Shown here: piece after piece, positions 41,182 through 48,775 of the stretch | Numbering within the stretch: the stretch's first letter is position 1 | Layout of the letters: every line of letters starts with the position of its first letter | Assembly: GCF_902859935.1 (NCBI RefSeq) | Contig: NZ_CADIKI010000019.1 | Location: 1 to 64,000, forward strand | Reading direction: 5' to 3' | From: Paraburkholderia fynbosensis | GTDB lineage: Bacteria; Pseudomonadota; Gammaproteobacteria; Burkholderiales; Burkholderiaceae | DNA: 64,000 nucleotides | The notes under the pieces: model-generated | Databases searched by the model: none | What the model saw: the letters and a program-made list of their open reading frames with translations, nothing else | Told to the model about the DNA's origin: nothing | Program-made: the position numbers and the translations under genes

Positions 41182-43395
41182 ATGAGCGTCACCACGTCGG
41201 GTTTGGAGTCGAAGTCGGGCAATCGCGTCTTGCGCAGCGTCGTCGAAGTCTTGAGTTCGATGCGTTTCGCCATTGCGCTGCTCGTGATTCTGTCGATCGC
41301 CAGCATCATCGGCACCGTCCTTACACAGGACGATCCGTATCCCAACTACGTCAATCAGTTCGGCCCGTTCTGGGCGGACATCTTCCGCTCGCTGAGCCTG
41401 TACACGGTGTATAGCTCGTGGTGGTTCATGCTGATCCTCGGCTTCCTGATGGTGTCCGTGTCGCTGTGCGTGATCCGCAATGCGCCGAAGATGCTCGCCG
41501 ACGCGAGGAGCTGGAAAGATAAAGTCCGCGAAGGCAGCCTGCGCGCGTTCCACCACAAGGGCGAGTTCGCGGTGCATGGCATGCGCGCGCAGACCTCGGC
41601 GCTGCTCGCCAAACTGTCGGCGCGACTCGGCTACAAATTCGTCACGCGTGAGTCCGACGGCGCGACGCTGATCGCGGCCAAGCGCGGCGCGTTGACCAGG
41701 TTCGGCTATATCTCCGCTCACATCGCGATCGTCGTGATCTGCCTCGGCGGCCTGCTCGACAGCAATCTGCCGATCAAGCTGCAAATGTGGCTGTTCGACA
41801 AATCGCCGATCCGCGCCAACACGGTGATCAACGACATTCCGCCGGAGCATCGCCTGTCGCAGTCGAACCCGACGTTCCGTGGCTACGCGTGGGTGCCGGA
41901 AGGGCAGCACGTGTCGACCGCAATCCTGAACCAGCCGGACGGCTCGTTGATCCAGGACCTGCCGTTCTCGATCGAGCTGAATAAATTCATCGTCGATTAC
42001 TACTCGACCGGCATGCCGAAGCTGTTCGCGAGCGACATCGTCGTGGTCGATCACAAATCGGGCGCGCGAGTGCCGGCGCGCGTCGAGGTGAACAAGCCGT
42101 TCACCTATGACGGCGTGTCGATCTACCAGTCGAGCTTTCAGGACGGCGGCTCGCAGATGCAGATGACCGCCTATCCGATGTCCGGCACGAGCGCGAAGAC
42201 CGCGCCGTTCGGCGGCACGATCGGCGGCAATGCGCCGCTCAGCACGGCCACGCCGCTCGCCGACGGCCAGACGGTCGAATTCACCGATTTCCGAGCGATC
42301 AACGTCGAAAACGTCTCGAACGGCAGTGGCCAGAACGATGCCCGCGGCGTCGCCGCGCACCGTTCGCTGAAAGAGGCGTTCGACGAGCGCCTCGGCTCCG
42401 GCGCGAAGAGTTCGAAGCCCCTCGACCTGCATAACGTCGGCCCGTCGGTGCAGTACAAGGTGCGCGACAAGGATGGCCAGGCGCGCGAGTACAACAACTA
42501 CATGCTGCCGGTGGATGTCGCGGGCGAGAAGATGTTCCTCGCCGGCATGCGCCTGAATCCGGACGATCCGTTCCGCTACCTGCGCATTCCCGCCGATACC
42601 GGCGGCACGGTCAAGGAATGGATGAACCTGCGCGCGACGCTCGCGGATCCGGCCATGCGCGCCAAGGCCGCGCATCGCTTCGCGCTGCGCTCGGTGCCGG
42701 GTTCGAACGCCGAACTGCAGCAGCATCTCGAAGAAAGCGCCTCACGTGTGCTGACCCTTTTTGCCGGCGCGGACAGCGCCATCAAGCTGCCGAACGGCGA
42801 GCCGGTCGGCGGCTTCCAGGCGATTGCCGGTTTTATTGACCATTCGGTGCCCAAGGGCGACCAGGAAAAGGCCGCTGGACTGCTGCTGCGCATGCTGGAA
42901 GGCGCGACATGGGACTTGTGGCAACTGTCGCGCGAGCGGCTCGGCGAGCCCGAGGCGCAGGCCAGTGCGGAGTCGAGCCGCTTCGTCCAGAGTTCGATCA
43001 ACGCAATATCCGACAGCTTTCTGTATGGATCGCCGGTCTATTTGCAGCTTGACTCCTTCAAGCAGGTGCAAGCTTCGGTATTTCAGTTGACGCGCGCGCC
43101 GGGCAAAAAAGTCGTGTATCTTGGCAGCCTGCTCCTCGTGTTGGGCATCTTTTCAATGTTCTACGTCCGCGAACGGCGCCTCTGGTTCTGGCTCAAAGAT
43201 ACCGATCACGGCACGAATGTCGTGATGGCGATGTCGAGCGCGCGTAAAACGCTCGACTTCGAAAGAGAGTTCGTACAGACGCGCGACGCCGTAGGCGCGG
43301 CGCTGGGCGCAAAGCTCAGCGAAACATCCGACGCCGCCGGCAAGCCACGCGACGCCGACCCGCCGTCCGCCAGCTCACAAGATTCGACCCGGTAA
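41182..43395 (+). CDS. ccsB: Cytochrome c biogenesis protein CcsB (ResB)
   Basis: The 737-aa product is the ResB/Ccs1 half of the system II cytochrome c synthase. It has three N-terminal membrane segments (about residues 27-48, 77-97 and 173-195), a large periplasmic domain and a last membrane segment near 645-665 (KKVVYLGSLLLVLGIFSMFY). The motif VEVLSSMRFAIALLVILSIA with DDPYPNYVNQFGPFW is typical of ResB. Gene name usage varies (resB, ccs1). It lies 4 bp before ccsA, clearly one operon. Confidence 0.93.
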   Translation: MSVTTSGLESKSGNRVLRSVVEVLSSMRFAIALLVILSIASIIGTVLTQDDPYPNYVNQFGPFWADIFRSLSLYTVYSSWWFMLILGFLMVSVSLCVIRNAPKMLADARSWKDKVREGSLRAFHHKGEFAVHGMRAQTSALLAKLSARLGYKFVTRESDGATLIAAKRGALTRFGYISAHIAIVVICLGGLLDSNLPIKLQMWLFDKSPIRANTVINDIPPEHRLSQSNPTFRGYAWVPEGQHVSTAILNQPDGSLIQDLPFSIELNKFIVDYYSTGMPKLFASDIVVVDHKSGARVPARVEVNKPFTYDGVSIYQSSFQDGGSQMQMTAYPMSGTSAKTAPFGGTIGGNAPLSTATPLADGQTVEFTDFRAINVENVSNGSGQNDARGVAAHRSLKEAFDERLGSGAKSSKPLDLHNVGPSVQYKVRDKDGQAREYNNYMLPVDVAGEKMFLAGMRLNPDDPFRYLRIPADTGGTVKEWMNLRATLADPAMRAKAAHRFALRSVPGSNAELQQHLEESASRVLTLFAGADSAIKLPNGEPVGGFQAIAGFIDHSVPKGDQEKAAGLLLRMLEGATWDLWQLSRERLGEPEAQASAESSRFVQSSINAISDSFLYGSPVYLQLDSFKQVQASVFQLTRAPGKKVVYLGSLLLVLGIFSMFYVRERRLWFWLKDTDHGTNVVMAMSSARKTLDFEREFVQTRDAVGAALGAKLSETSDAAGKPRDADPPSASSQDSTR

Positions 43396-43399
43396 GATC

Positions 43400-44611
43400 A
43401 TGGACTTGACTCAGGTTTCCTCCTCCTCTTCTTCAGCGTCGCGGCCCGACAAGGTGTTCGCGGGCGAAACGCTCAACGTCGCGCAGTATGACGAGCGTCC
43501 GTTTCTGAAGCGACTCGGTATCGTCGACTGGCTGTTCGCCATCGCGATGGTCGCGGGCGCCGGGTTCGCGCTGTCGCGCTATTACCCGTTCATGAATTAC
43601 TACGACAAACTGGTGCTGGTGTGCGCGGTGCCCGTCTTCGTCGTGCTCGGCTGGCGCTGGAAGCCGGTGCGTCCGTTGATGGTCGGGATCGCGGCGCTGT
43701 CGCTATTGGCGATCCAGATCTACCAGGGCGATCTGAGCCGTGCGGACAATGAGTTCTTCCTCAAGTATTTTCTGTCGAGCCAGTCCGCCATTCTGTGGAT
43801 GAGCGCGCTCTTCGTGTTCGCCACCGTGTTCTACTGGATCGGCCTGCTGTCGCGCTCGGCGACCGGCGCGGCGATCGGCTCGAAGATGACTTGGGCTGCC
43901 GTGGTGATGGGCTTCGTCGGCCTGATGGTGCGCTGGTACGAGTCGTATCTGATCGGTGCGGACGTCGGCCATATTCCCATCTCGAATCTGTATGAAGTAT
44001 TCGTGCTGTTCAGCCTGATCACCGCGTTGTTCTATCTGTACTACGAGCAGCACTACAACACCCGTGCGCTCGGCGCGTTCGTGCTGCTGGTAATCAGCGC
44101 CGCTGTCGGCTTCCTGATGTGGTACTCGGTCGCGCGCGACGCGCAGCAGATCCAGCCGCTGGTCCCCGCGCTCCAAAGCTGGTGGATGAAGATTCACGTG
44201 CCCGCCAACTTCATCGGCTATGGCAGTTTTGCGCTGTCGGCGATGGTCGCCGTCGCATATCTGGTGAAAGAGCGCGGCGTGCTGGCCGACCGCCTGCCGG
44301 CGCTCGACGTGCTTGACGACGTGATGTACAAGTCGATCGCCGTCGGCTTCGCGTTCTTCACGATTGCAACGATTCTCGGCGCGCTGTGGGCTGCGGAAGC
44401 GTGGGGCGGCTACTGGAGCTGGGATCCGAAGGAAACGTGGGCGCTGATCGTCTGGCTGAACTATGCCGCCTGGCTGCACATGCGCCTGATGAAGGGGCTG
44501 CGCGGCGCGGTCGCGGCCTGGTGGGCGCTGACCGGCCTGCTGGTGACGACGTTCGCATTTCTCGGCGTCAACATGTTCCTGTCGGGGCTGCATAGCTACG
44601 GCAAGCTGTAA
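43400..44611 (+). CDS. ccsA: Cytochrome c biogenesis protein CcsA (ResC)
   Basis: The 403-aa product is the CcsA/ResC half of system II, which carries heme across the membrane and joins it to apocytochrome CXXCH sites. The tryptophan-rich WWD signature is EAWGGYWSWDPKETWALIVW near residues 332-351, with heme-ligand histidines expected around it (for example HVPAN and WLHMRL). Many hydrophobic segments are present. A terminator follows. Confidence 0.95.
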   Translation: MDLTQVSSSSSSASRPDKVFAGETLNVAQYDERPFLKRLGIVDWLFAIAMVAGAGFALSRYYPFMNYYDKLVLVCAVPVFVVLGWRWKPVRPLMVGIAALSLLAIQIYQGDLSRADNEFFLKYFLSSQSAILWMSALFVFATVFYWIGLLSRSATGAAIGSKMTWAAVVMGFVGLMVRWYESYLIGADVGHIPISNLYEVFVLFSLITALFYLYYEQHYNTRALGAFVLLVISAAVGFLMWYSVARDAQQIQPLVPALQSWWMKIHVPANFIGYGSFALSAMVAVAYLVKERGVLADRLPALDVLDDVMYKSIAVGFAFFTIATILGALWAAEAWGGYWSWDPKETWALIVWLNYAAWLHMRLMKGLRGAVAAWWALTGLLVTTFAFLGVNMFLSGLHSYGKL

Positions 44612-44637
44612 GATCCGCCGCTTTGGATGGACAGAAA

Positions 44638-44669
44638 CCGCCGCGTGCTTTCGCACCGGCGGCTTTTTT
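44638..44669 (+). terminator. ccsA intrinsic terminator
   Basis: CCGCCG-GTGC pairs with GCAC-CGGCGG (one bulged C) around the loop TTTC and is followed by TTTTTTA. It closes the ccsBA operon. Confidence 0.88.
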
Positions 44670-44805
44670 ACGACTGGCGGAATATTGCTGCATCCAATGT
44701 GTTCGTCCTCACAGTACCTAGGGGTGAGCGGACGCAGGTCCGGACGAGCGATCATCAATATGGCCCCGTAAGATGCATAGACCGAAGGCGCGAAGGAGCG
44801 GCACG

Positions 44806-45801
44806 ATGTGGATCAAACGAAGCGACAGAAGGCAACTCGTCGGTGACGACATTGCGCGCAGCGAGATAACACCGCAGCGTGTCTTCGAGAACCGGCGGCG
44901 CGTGTTGCAGGCGGCCGGCGCGGCGGCGCTCGGCGGTCTGATCGGCGGGAGCGGCGAGGCGCAGGCCGCCTACACGTCGCCGGACCCGAAGGCGCAGAAA
45001 CTGGCGGCGAAGACCGATACCCGATTCGTCGCGCTCGACCGCATCACGCCGTACAAGGACATCACCACATACAACAACTTCTACGAGTTCGGCACCGACA
45101 AAGGCGATCCCGCGCACAACGCCGGGACGCTGCGGCCGCATCCGTGGAAGGTGAGCGTCGAGGGTGAGATCAGGAACCCGAAGGTGTACGACATCGACGA
45201 ACTGCTCAAGCTCGCGCCGCTCGAAGAGCGCGTGTACCGGCTGCGTTGCGTCGAAGGCTGGTCGATGGTGATTCCGTGGATCGGCGTGCCGTTAGCGGAG
45301 CTGATCAAACGCGTGCAGCCGACCGGCAATGCCAAATACGTGCAGTTCATCACGCTGGCCGATCCGTCGCAAATGGCGGGGCTCTCGACGCCCGTGCTCG
45401 ACTGGCCGTATTCCGAAGGCCTGCGCATGGACGAAGCGATGAACCCGCTCACGTTGCTGACGATGGGTCTCTACGGCCAGGTTCTGCCGAATCAGAACGG
45501 CGCGCCGGTGCGCATCGTGGTGCCGTGGAAGTATGGGTTCAAGAGCGCGAAGTCGCTGGTGAAGATCCGCTTTCTCGACAAACAGCCGCCGACCAGCTGG
45601 AACACGTACGCATCGAGCGAATACGGTTTTTATTCGAACGTGAATCCGAATGTCGATCATCCGCGCTGGAGTCAGGCGACCGAACGGCGCATCGGTGAAG
45701 ACGGTTTCTTCACGCCGAAGCGCAAGACGCTGATGTTCAACGGCTACGGGGATCAGGTCGCGTCGCTTTATCAAGGCATGGACCTGAAGAAGAATTTCTG
45801 A
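44806..45801 (+). CDS. msrP: Protein-methionine-sulfoxide reductase catalytic subunit MsrP
   Basis: The 331-aa product is the periplasmic molybdopterin enzyme (formerly YedY) that repairs oxidised methionine in envelope proteins. A Tat signal with twin arginines (ENRRRVLQAAGAAALGG) lies near residues 26-45. The molybdenum ligand Cys is in VYRLRCVEGWSMVIPWIG, near residue 148. AGGAG ends 7 bp before ATG 44806; an upstream ATG at 44773 would add 11 residues. msrQ follows after 9 bp. Confidence 0.95.
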   Translation: MWIKRSDRRQLVGDDIARSEITPQRVFENRRRVLQAAGAAALGGLIGGSGEAQAAYTSPDPKAQKLAAKTDTRFVALDRITPYKDITTYNNFYEFGTDKGDPAHNAGTLRPHPWKVSVEGEIRNPKVYDIDELLKLAPLEERVYRLRCVEGWSMVIPWIGVPLAELIKRVQPTGNAKYVQFITLADPSQMAGLSTPVLDWPYSEGLRMDEAMNPLTLLTMGLYGQVLPNQNGAPVRIVVPWKYGFKSAKSLVKIRFLDKQPPTSWNTYASSEYGFYSNVNPNVDHPRWSQATERRIGEDGFFTPKRKTLMFNGYGDQVASLYQGMDLKKNF

Positions 45802-45810
45802 GGCGCGACG

Positions 45811-46533
45811 ATGGCTTCCGATACACAACCCGTTGTCCCGACCGCACGCAACGCATCGCGTGCGCCCGCTGCCACGCCCGCCGCAGCGGCAAAGACGGCA
45901 GCGACGGCGAAGCAGCGGCCCGCCGGCGGCGCCCGCTGGATCGTGCCGGCCAAAATCGCGGTATTTATCGCGGCGTGGTATCCGCTTGCGCGCATCGTGC
46001 TGTTCGGCATGACCGACCGGCTCGGCGCGAATCCCATCGAATTCATCACGCGTTCGACGGGTCTCTGGACGCTCGTCTTTCTCTGCATCACGCTGGCCGT
46101 GACGCCGTTGCGCCGCGTCACGGGCGTCGCAGCGTTCGTGCGTTTTCGGCGCATGCTCGGCCTCTACACGTTCTTTTACGCGACGCTGCATTTCACCACT
46201 TACCTCTGGTTCGACAAGTGGTTCGACGTGGCAGCCATTCTCAAGGACATCGGCAAGCGGCCGTTCATCACGGTGGGCTTTGCCGCCTTCGTGTTGCTGA
46301 TCGCGTTGGCCGTGACGTCGCCACGCGCGATGGTGCGCAAACTCGGGCGCCGCTGGCAGACACTACATCGCGCGATCTATGCGATCGGCGCGCTCGCGAT
46401 TCTGCATTTCTGGTGGATGAAGGCGGGCAAGCACGATCTGCTGCTGCCGAAGATCTACGGCGCGATCATGGTCGTGCTGCTGGGATGGCGGTTGATTGTC
46501 TGGCTGCGTGAGCGAAGGGCGACGGCGCCCTGA
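45811..46533 (+). CDS. msrQ: Protein-methionine-sulfoxide reductase heme-binding subunit MsrQ
   Basis: The 240-aa product is the inner membrane heme b protein (formerly YedZ) that feeds quinol-derived electrons to MsrP. After a low-complexity Ala-rich N terminus (about 35 residues) it has six hydrophobic segments with the family pattern RRMLGLYTFFYATLHFTTYL (histidine near 130) and LHRAIYAIGALAILHFWWMK. The Ala-rich start is longer than in E. coli. Confidence 0.94.
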   Translation: MASDTQPVVPTARNASRAPAATPAAAAKTAATAKQRPAGGARWIVPAKIAVFIAAWYPLARIVLFGMTDRLGANPIEFITRSTGLWTLVFLCITLAVTPLRRVTGVAAFVRFRRMLGLYTFFYATLHFTTYLWFDKWFDVAAILKDIGKRPFITVGFAAFVLLIALAVTSPRAMVRKLGRRWQTLHRAIYAIGALAILHFWWMKAGKHDLLLPKIYGAIMVVLLGWRLIVWLRERRATAP

Positions 46534-46570
46534 CGACTACGCGGCGTGCGCGGCTACGGCGCGTAAACGG

Positions 46571-46604
46571 AAAAGGCGATGCCGCGCCGGCATCGCCTTT
46601 TCTC
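46571..46604 (+). terminator. Bidirectional terminator between msrQ and lysA
   Basis: AAAAGGCGATGCCG/CGGCATCGCCTTTT is a perfect 14-bp stem with a 3-nt loop. T-rich ends occur in both directions, so it can serve msrQ on the + strand and lysA on the - strand. Confidence 0.9.
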
Positions 46605-46628
46605 ATCTTGTGGCGCAGCCGCTACCGT

Positions 46629-47891
46629 TTACGCCGGCAGGATGGCTTCGCCCGCAAACAGCTGCTTGACCTCTTCACGTGCGCGAGCCACATGGACCTG
46701 TGTACCATCGACCATCACCTCGGCTGCACGCGGACGCGTGTTGTAGTTCGAGCTCATCACGAAGCCGTAAGCGCCGGCCGAGCGGATCGCGAGCAGATCG
46801 CCCGGTTCGATCGCCAGCAGCCGTTCGCGGCCGAGCCAGTCGCCGCTTTCACAAACCGGGCCGACCACGTCGTAGATATGAGCCGGCACGTCGCGCTTCA
46901 CGACGGAGTCGATGGCGTGATACGCCTCGTACATCGCGGGGCGCGCGAGATCGGTCATCGCCGCGTCGACGATGGCGAAGTTCTTTTCAGCGCCCGGCTT
47001 CAGAAACTCGAGACGCGTAAGCAGCACCCCCGCATTGCCGACCAGCGAACGGCCCGGCTCAAAATACACTTCACGATGGCCGTGACCGCGCGCTTCGATG
47101 CGATCGAGCACGGTGCGCACGAACTCGCCGATTTCCGGCGGCGTTTCGTCGTCGTACGTGATGCCGAGACCGCCGCCTACGTCGATGTGGCGAATCTTCA
47201 CACCGTCCTGCTCAATCTGCTCGACCAATTCCAGCACCTTGTCGACCGCGTCGAGATAAGGCGCGACTTCGGTGATCTGCGAACCGATATGGCAGTCGAT
47301 ACCGACCACGTCCAGATTTGCCATTGCCGCAGCGGCGCGATACGTGGCGCGCGCGTCTTCGAAGGCGACGCCGAACTTGTTCGACTTCAGCCCGGTGGAG
47401 ATGTACGGATGCGTTTTCGCATCGACGTCCGGATTCACGCGCAACGACACCGGCGCCTTCTTGCCCATTTCCGCCGCGACCGCGTTCAGGCGATCGAGCT
47501 CGGGAATCGATTCGACGTTGAAGCATTTGACGCCCACCGCGAGCGCGTCGCGCATCTCTTGCGCATTCTTGCCCACGCCGGAAAACACGGTGTTCTCCGC
47601 TTTGCCGCCGGCCGCGAGCACGCGCGCCAGTTCGCCGCCCGACACGATGTCGAAGCCGGCGCCCAGACGTGCGAACACGTTCAGCACCGCGAGATTGCTG
47701 TTGGCCTTGACGGCCACGTGCACGCTCGCGCGACGGCCGGCGCAAGCGCCCGCATACGCGTTCCACGCTTCGGTGAGCGCGGCGCGCGAATAGACGTACA
47801 GCGGCGTGCCGAACTGTTCGGCGAGAGAGACGGCGGACACGCCTTCGGCGTGCAATACGCCGTCGACGTAGTCAAATGCGGATCGAGTCAT
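46629..47891 (-). CDS. lysA: Diaminopimelate decarboxylase
   Basis: The 420-aa product decarboxylates meso-diaminopimelate to lysine, the last step of lysine synthesis, with PLP. The PLP lysine is K62 in HVAVKANSNLAVL. The barrel then shows FSGVGKNAQEMRDAL, IDCHIGSQITEVAPYLDAVD and HIDVGGGLGITY. The C-terminal domain has FEPGRSLVGNAGVLLTRLE and VGPVCESGDWLGRERLLAIE with the catalytic Cys. It follows the lptM-like gene by 8 bp on the same strand. Confidence 0.96.
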   Translation of the reverse strand: MTRSAFDYVDGVLHAEGVSAVSLAEQFGTPLYVYSRAALTEAWNAYAGACAGRRASVHVAVKANSNLAVLNVFARLGAGFDIVSGGELARVLAAGGKAENTVFSGVGKNAQEMRDALAVGVKCFNVESIPELDRLNAVAAEMGKKAPVSLRVNPDVDAKTHPYISTGLKSNKFGVAFEDARATYRAAAAMANLDVVGIDCHIGSQITEVAPYLDAVDKVLELVEQIEQDGVKIRHIDVGGGLGITYDDETPPEIGEFVRTVLDRIEARGHGHREVYFEPGRSLVGNAGVLLTRLEFLKPGAEKNFAIVDAAMTDLARPAMYEAYHAIDSVVKRDVPAHIYDVVGPVCESGDWLGRERLLAIEPGDLLAIRSAGAYGFVMSSNYNTRPRAAEVMVDGTQVHVARAREEVKQLFAGEAILPA

Positions 47892-47899
47892 GCGAAAGT

Positions 47900-48256
47900 C
47901 TATTGAACGGGGGTGACGGCGGAGGCAGGCAGTGGAGCGGCGGTACCGGATGCAGCGGAAGCGGGCGGCGTGGCGAGTTCGGTTTCCGGTGCGAGCGAGA
48001 GCGGTGTGCCCGAGGTATCCGGCACGGTGCTCAGGTCAGTGGCGCTTTCCGAAGCGGGTTGCGCGCTCTCCGGTGGCGGAGTTTGCGTGCGGGAAGCCGG
48101 CGGAGCAGGAAGCGGCGGTACGGTCGGCAAATAGAGCGAACCGCGTTGCCCGCAACCGGCGAGTGAACCACCGAGTGCACAACCTGCGAGAATGGCTAAA
48201 CCCGCTACAATCGCGCGGCCGGGCGCCGCCGCGCGCATCCGAGATACGACTCGCAT
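47900..48256 (-). CDS. lptM: LptM-like lipoprotein
   Basis: The 118-aa product resembles LptM (YifL), a small outer membrane lipoprotein that in E. coli helps oxidative maturation of the LptD translocon. The motif SLAGCGQRGSLYLP, with the lipobox Cys at residue 35, matches the family core (E. coli has TGCGLKGPLYFP). A second possible lipobox, ILAGC, ends at residue 26. The tail is rich in Pro, Ser, Ala and Thr and is longer than in E. coli. It is upstream of lysA, as in E. coli and many relatives. Confidence 0.8.
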   Translation of the reverse strand: MRVVSRMRAAAPGRAIVAGLAILAGCALGGSLAGCGQRGSLYLPTVPPLPAPPASRTQTPPPESAQPASESATDLSTVPDTSGTPLSLAPETELATPPASAASGTAAPLPASAVTPVQ

Positions 48257-48291
48257 GACTGTCCCTGAATAAATAATCGATGGAGTTTAGC

Positions 48292-48609
48292 ATGTCCGAT
48301 AGTGATTACCTGACCCGTGCGGAAGCCGCGCTAGCCGCCATCGAACGCGCGCTGGACGACACCGACGCCGACATCGAACTCGAGCGCAGCGGCAACGTGC
48401 TGACGCTCGAATTCGAGAATCGCTCGAAGATTATCGTCAACCTGCAACCGCCGATGAGCGAGATCTGGATCGCCGCGAAAGCGGGTGGTTTTCATTTCCG
48501 TTTCGTCGATGGCGAATGGCGCGATACGCGCAGCGGCACCGAGTTTTTCGCCGCGCTGTCGGAGTACGCGACGCAGCAGGCTGGCGAACCGGTTCGCTTC
48601 GCGGCGTAA
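48292..48609 (+). CDS. cyaY: Iron-sulfur cluster assembly protein CyaY (frataxin)
   Basis: The 105-aa product is bacterial frataxin, which binds iron and tunes the IscS-IscU cluster machine. The acidic first helix has LAAIERALDDTDADIELERS, and the sheet carries NVLTLEFENRSKIIVNLQPP and IWIAAKAGGFHFRF. GGAG ends 6 bp before ATG 48292, preferred to 48280. It is divergent from lptM-lysA, as in E. coli. Confidence 0.94.
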   Translation: MSDSDYLTRAEAALAAIERALDDTDADIELERSGNVLTLEFENRSKIIVNLQPPMSEIWIAAKAGGFHFRFVDGEWRDTRSGTEFFAALSEYATQQAGEPVRFAA

Positions 48610-48660
48610 GCAGCACATGGCGTCGAGTTTGGTGTTGGCGCTGGCGCTGACGCGCTCCAA

Positions 48661-48694
48661 TGCCCGGCAACGCCGGGCAAGCGCTGCGTAGCGC
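48661..48694 (+). other. Two tandem small hairpins after cyaY
   Basis: TGCCCGGC-AAC-GCCGGGCA (48661-48679) and GCGCT-GCGT-AGCGC (48681-48694) are adjacent perfect hairpins in the cyaY-mrcA gap, just before the shared terminator. They resemble intergenic repeat elements, but I see no second copy in the window. Confidence 0.4.
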
Positions 48695-48710
48695 AAGTCA
48701 GACGCCCAAA

Positions 48711-48754
48711 ACAAAACCGCCGCGCATCTTTCGAGCGCGGCGGTTTTGTTTTTT
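48711..48754 (+). terminator. Bidirectional terminator between cyaY and mrcA
   Basis: ACAAAACCGCCGCGC pairs perfectly over 15 bp with GCGCGGCGGTTTTGT around a 9-nt loop, and TTTTT follows on the + strand. The A-rich left flank makes it usable for mrcA on the - strand. Confidence 0.9.
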
Positions 48755-48775
48755 CCAGCGGCACCTGAGAACGCG

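Noticed and set aside
46608..47906. A 432-codon + strand frame opposite lysA
   Set aside because: lysA on the minus strand has all its catalytic motifs; the opposite frame has shadow-like composition and starts inside the terminator region.
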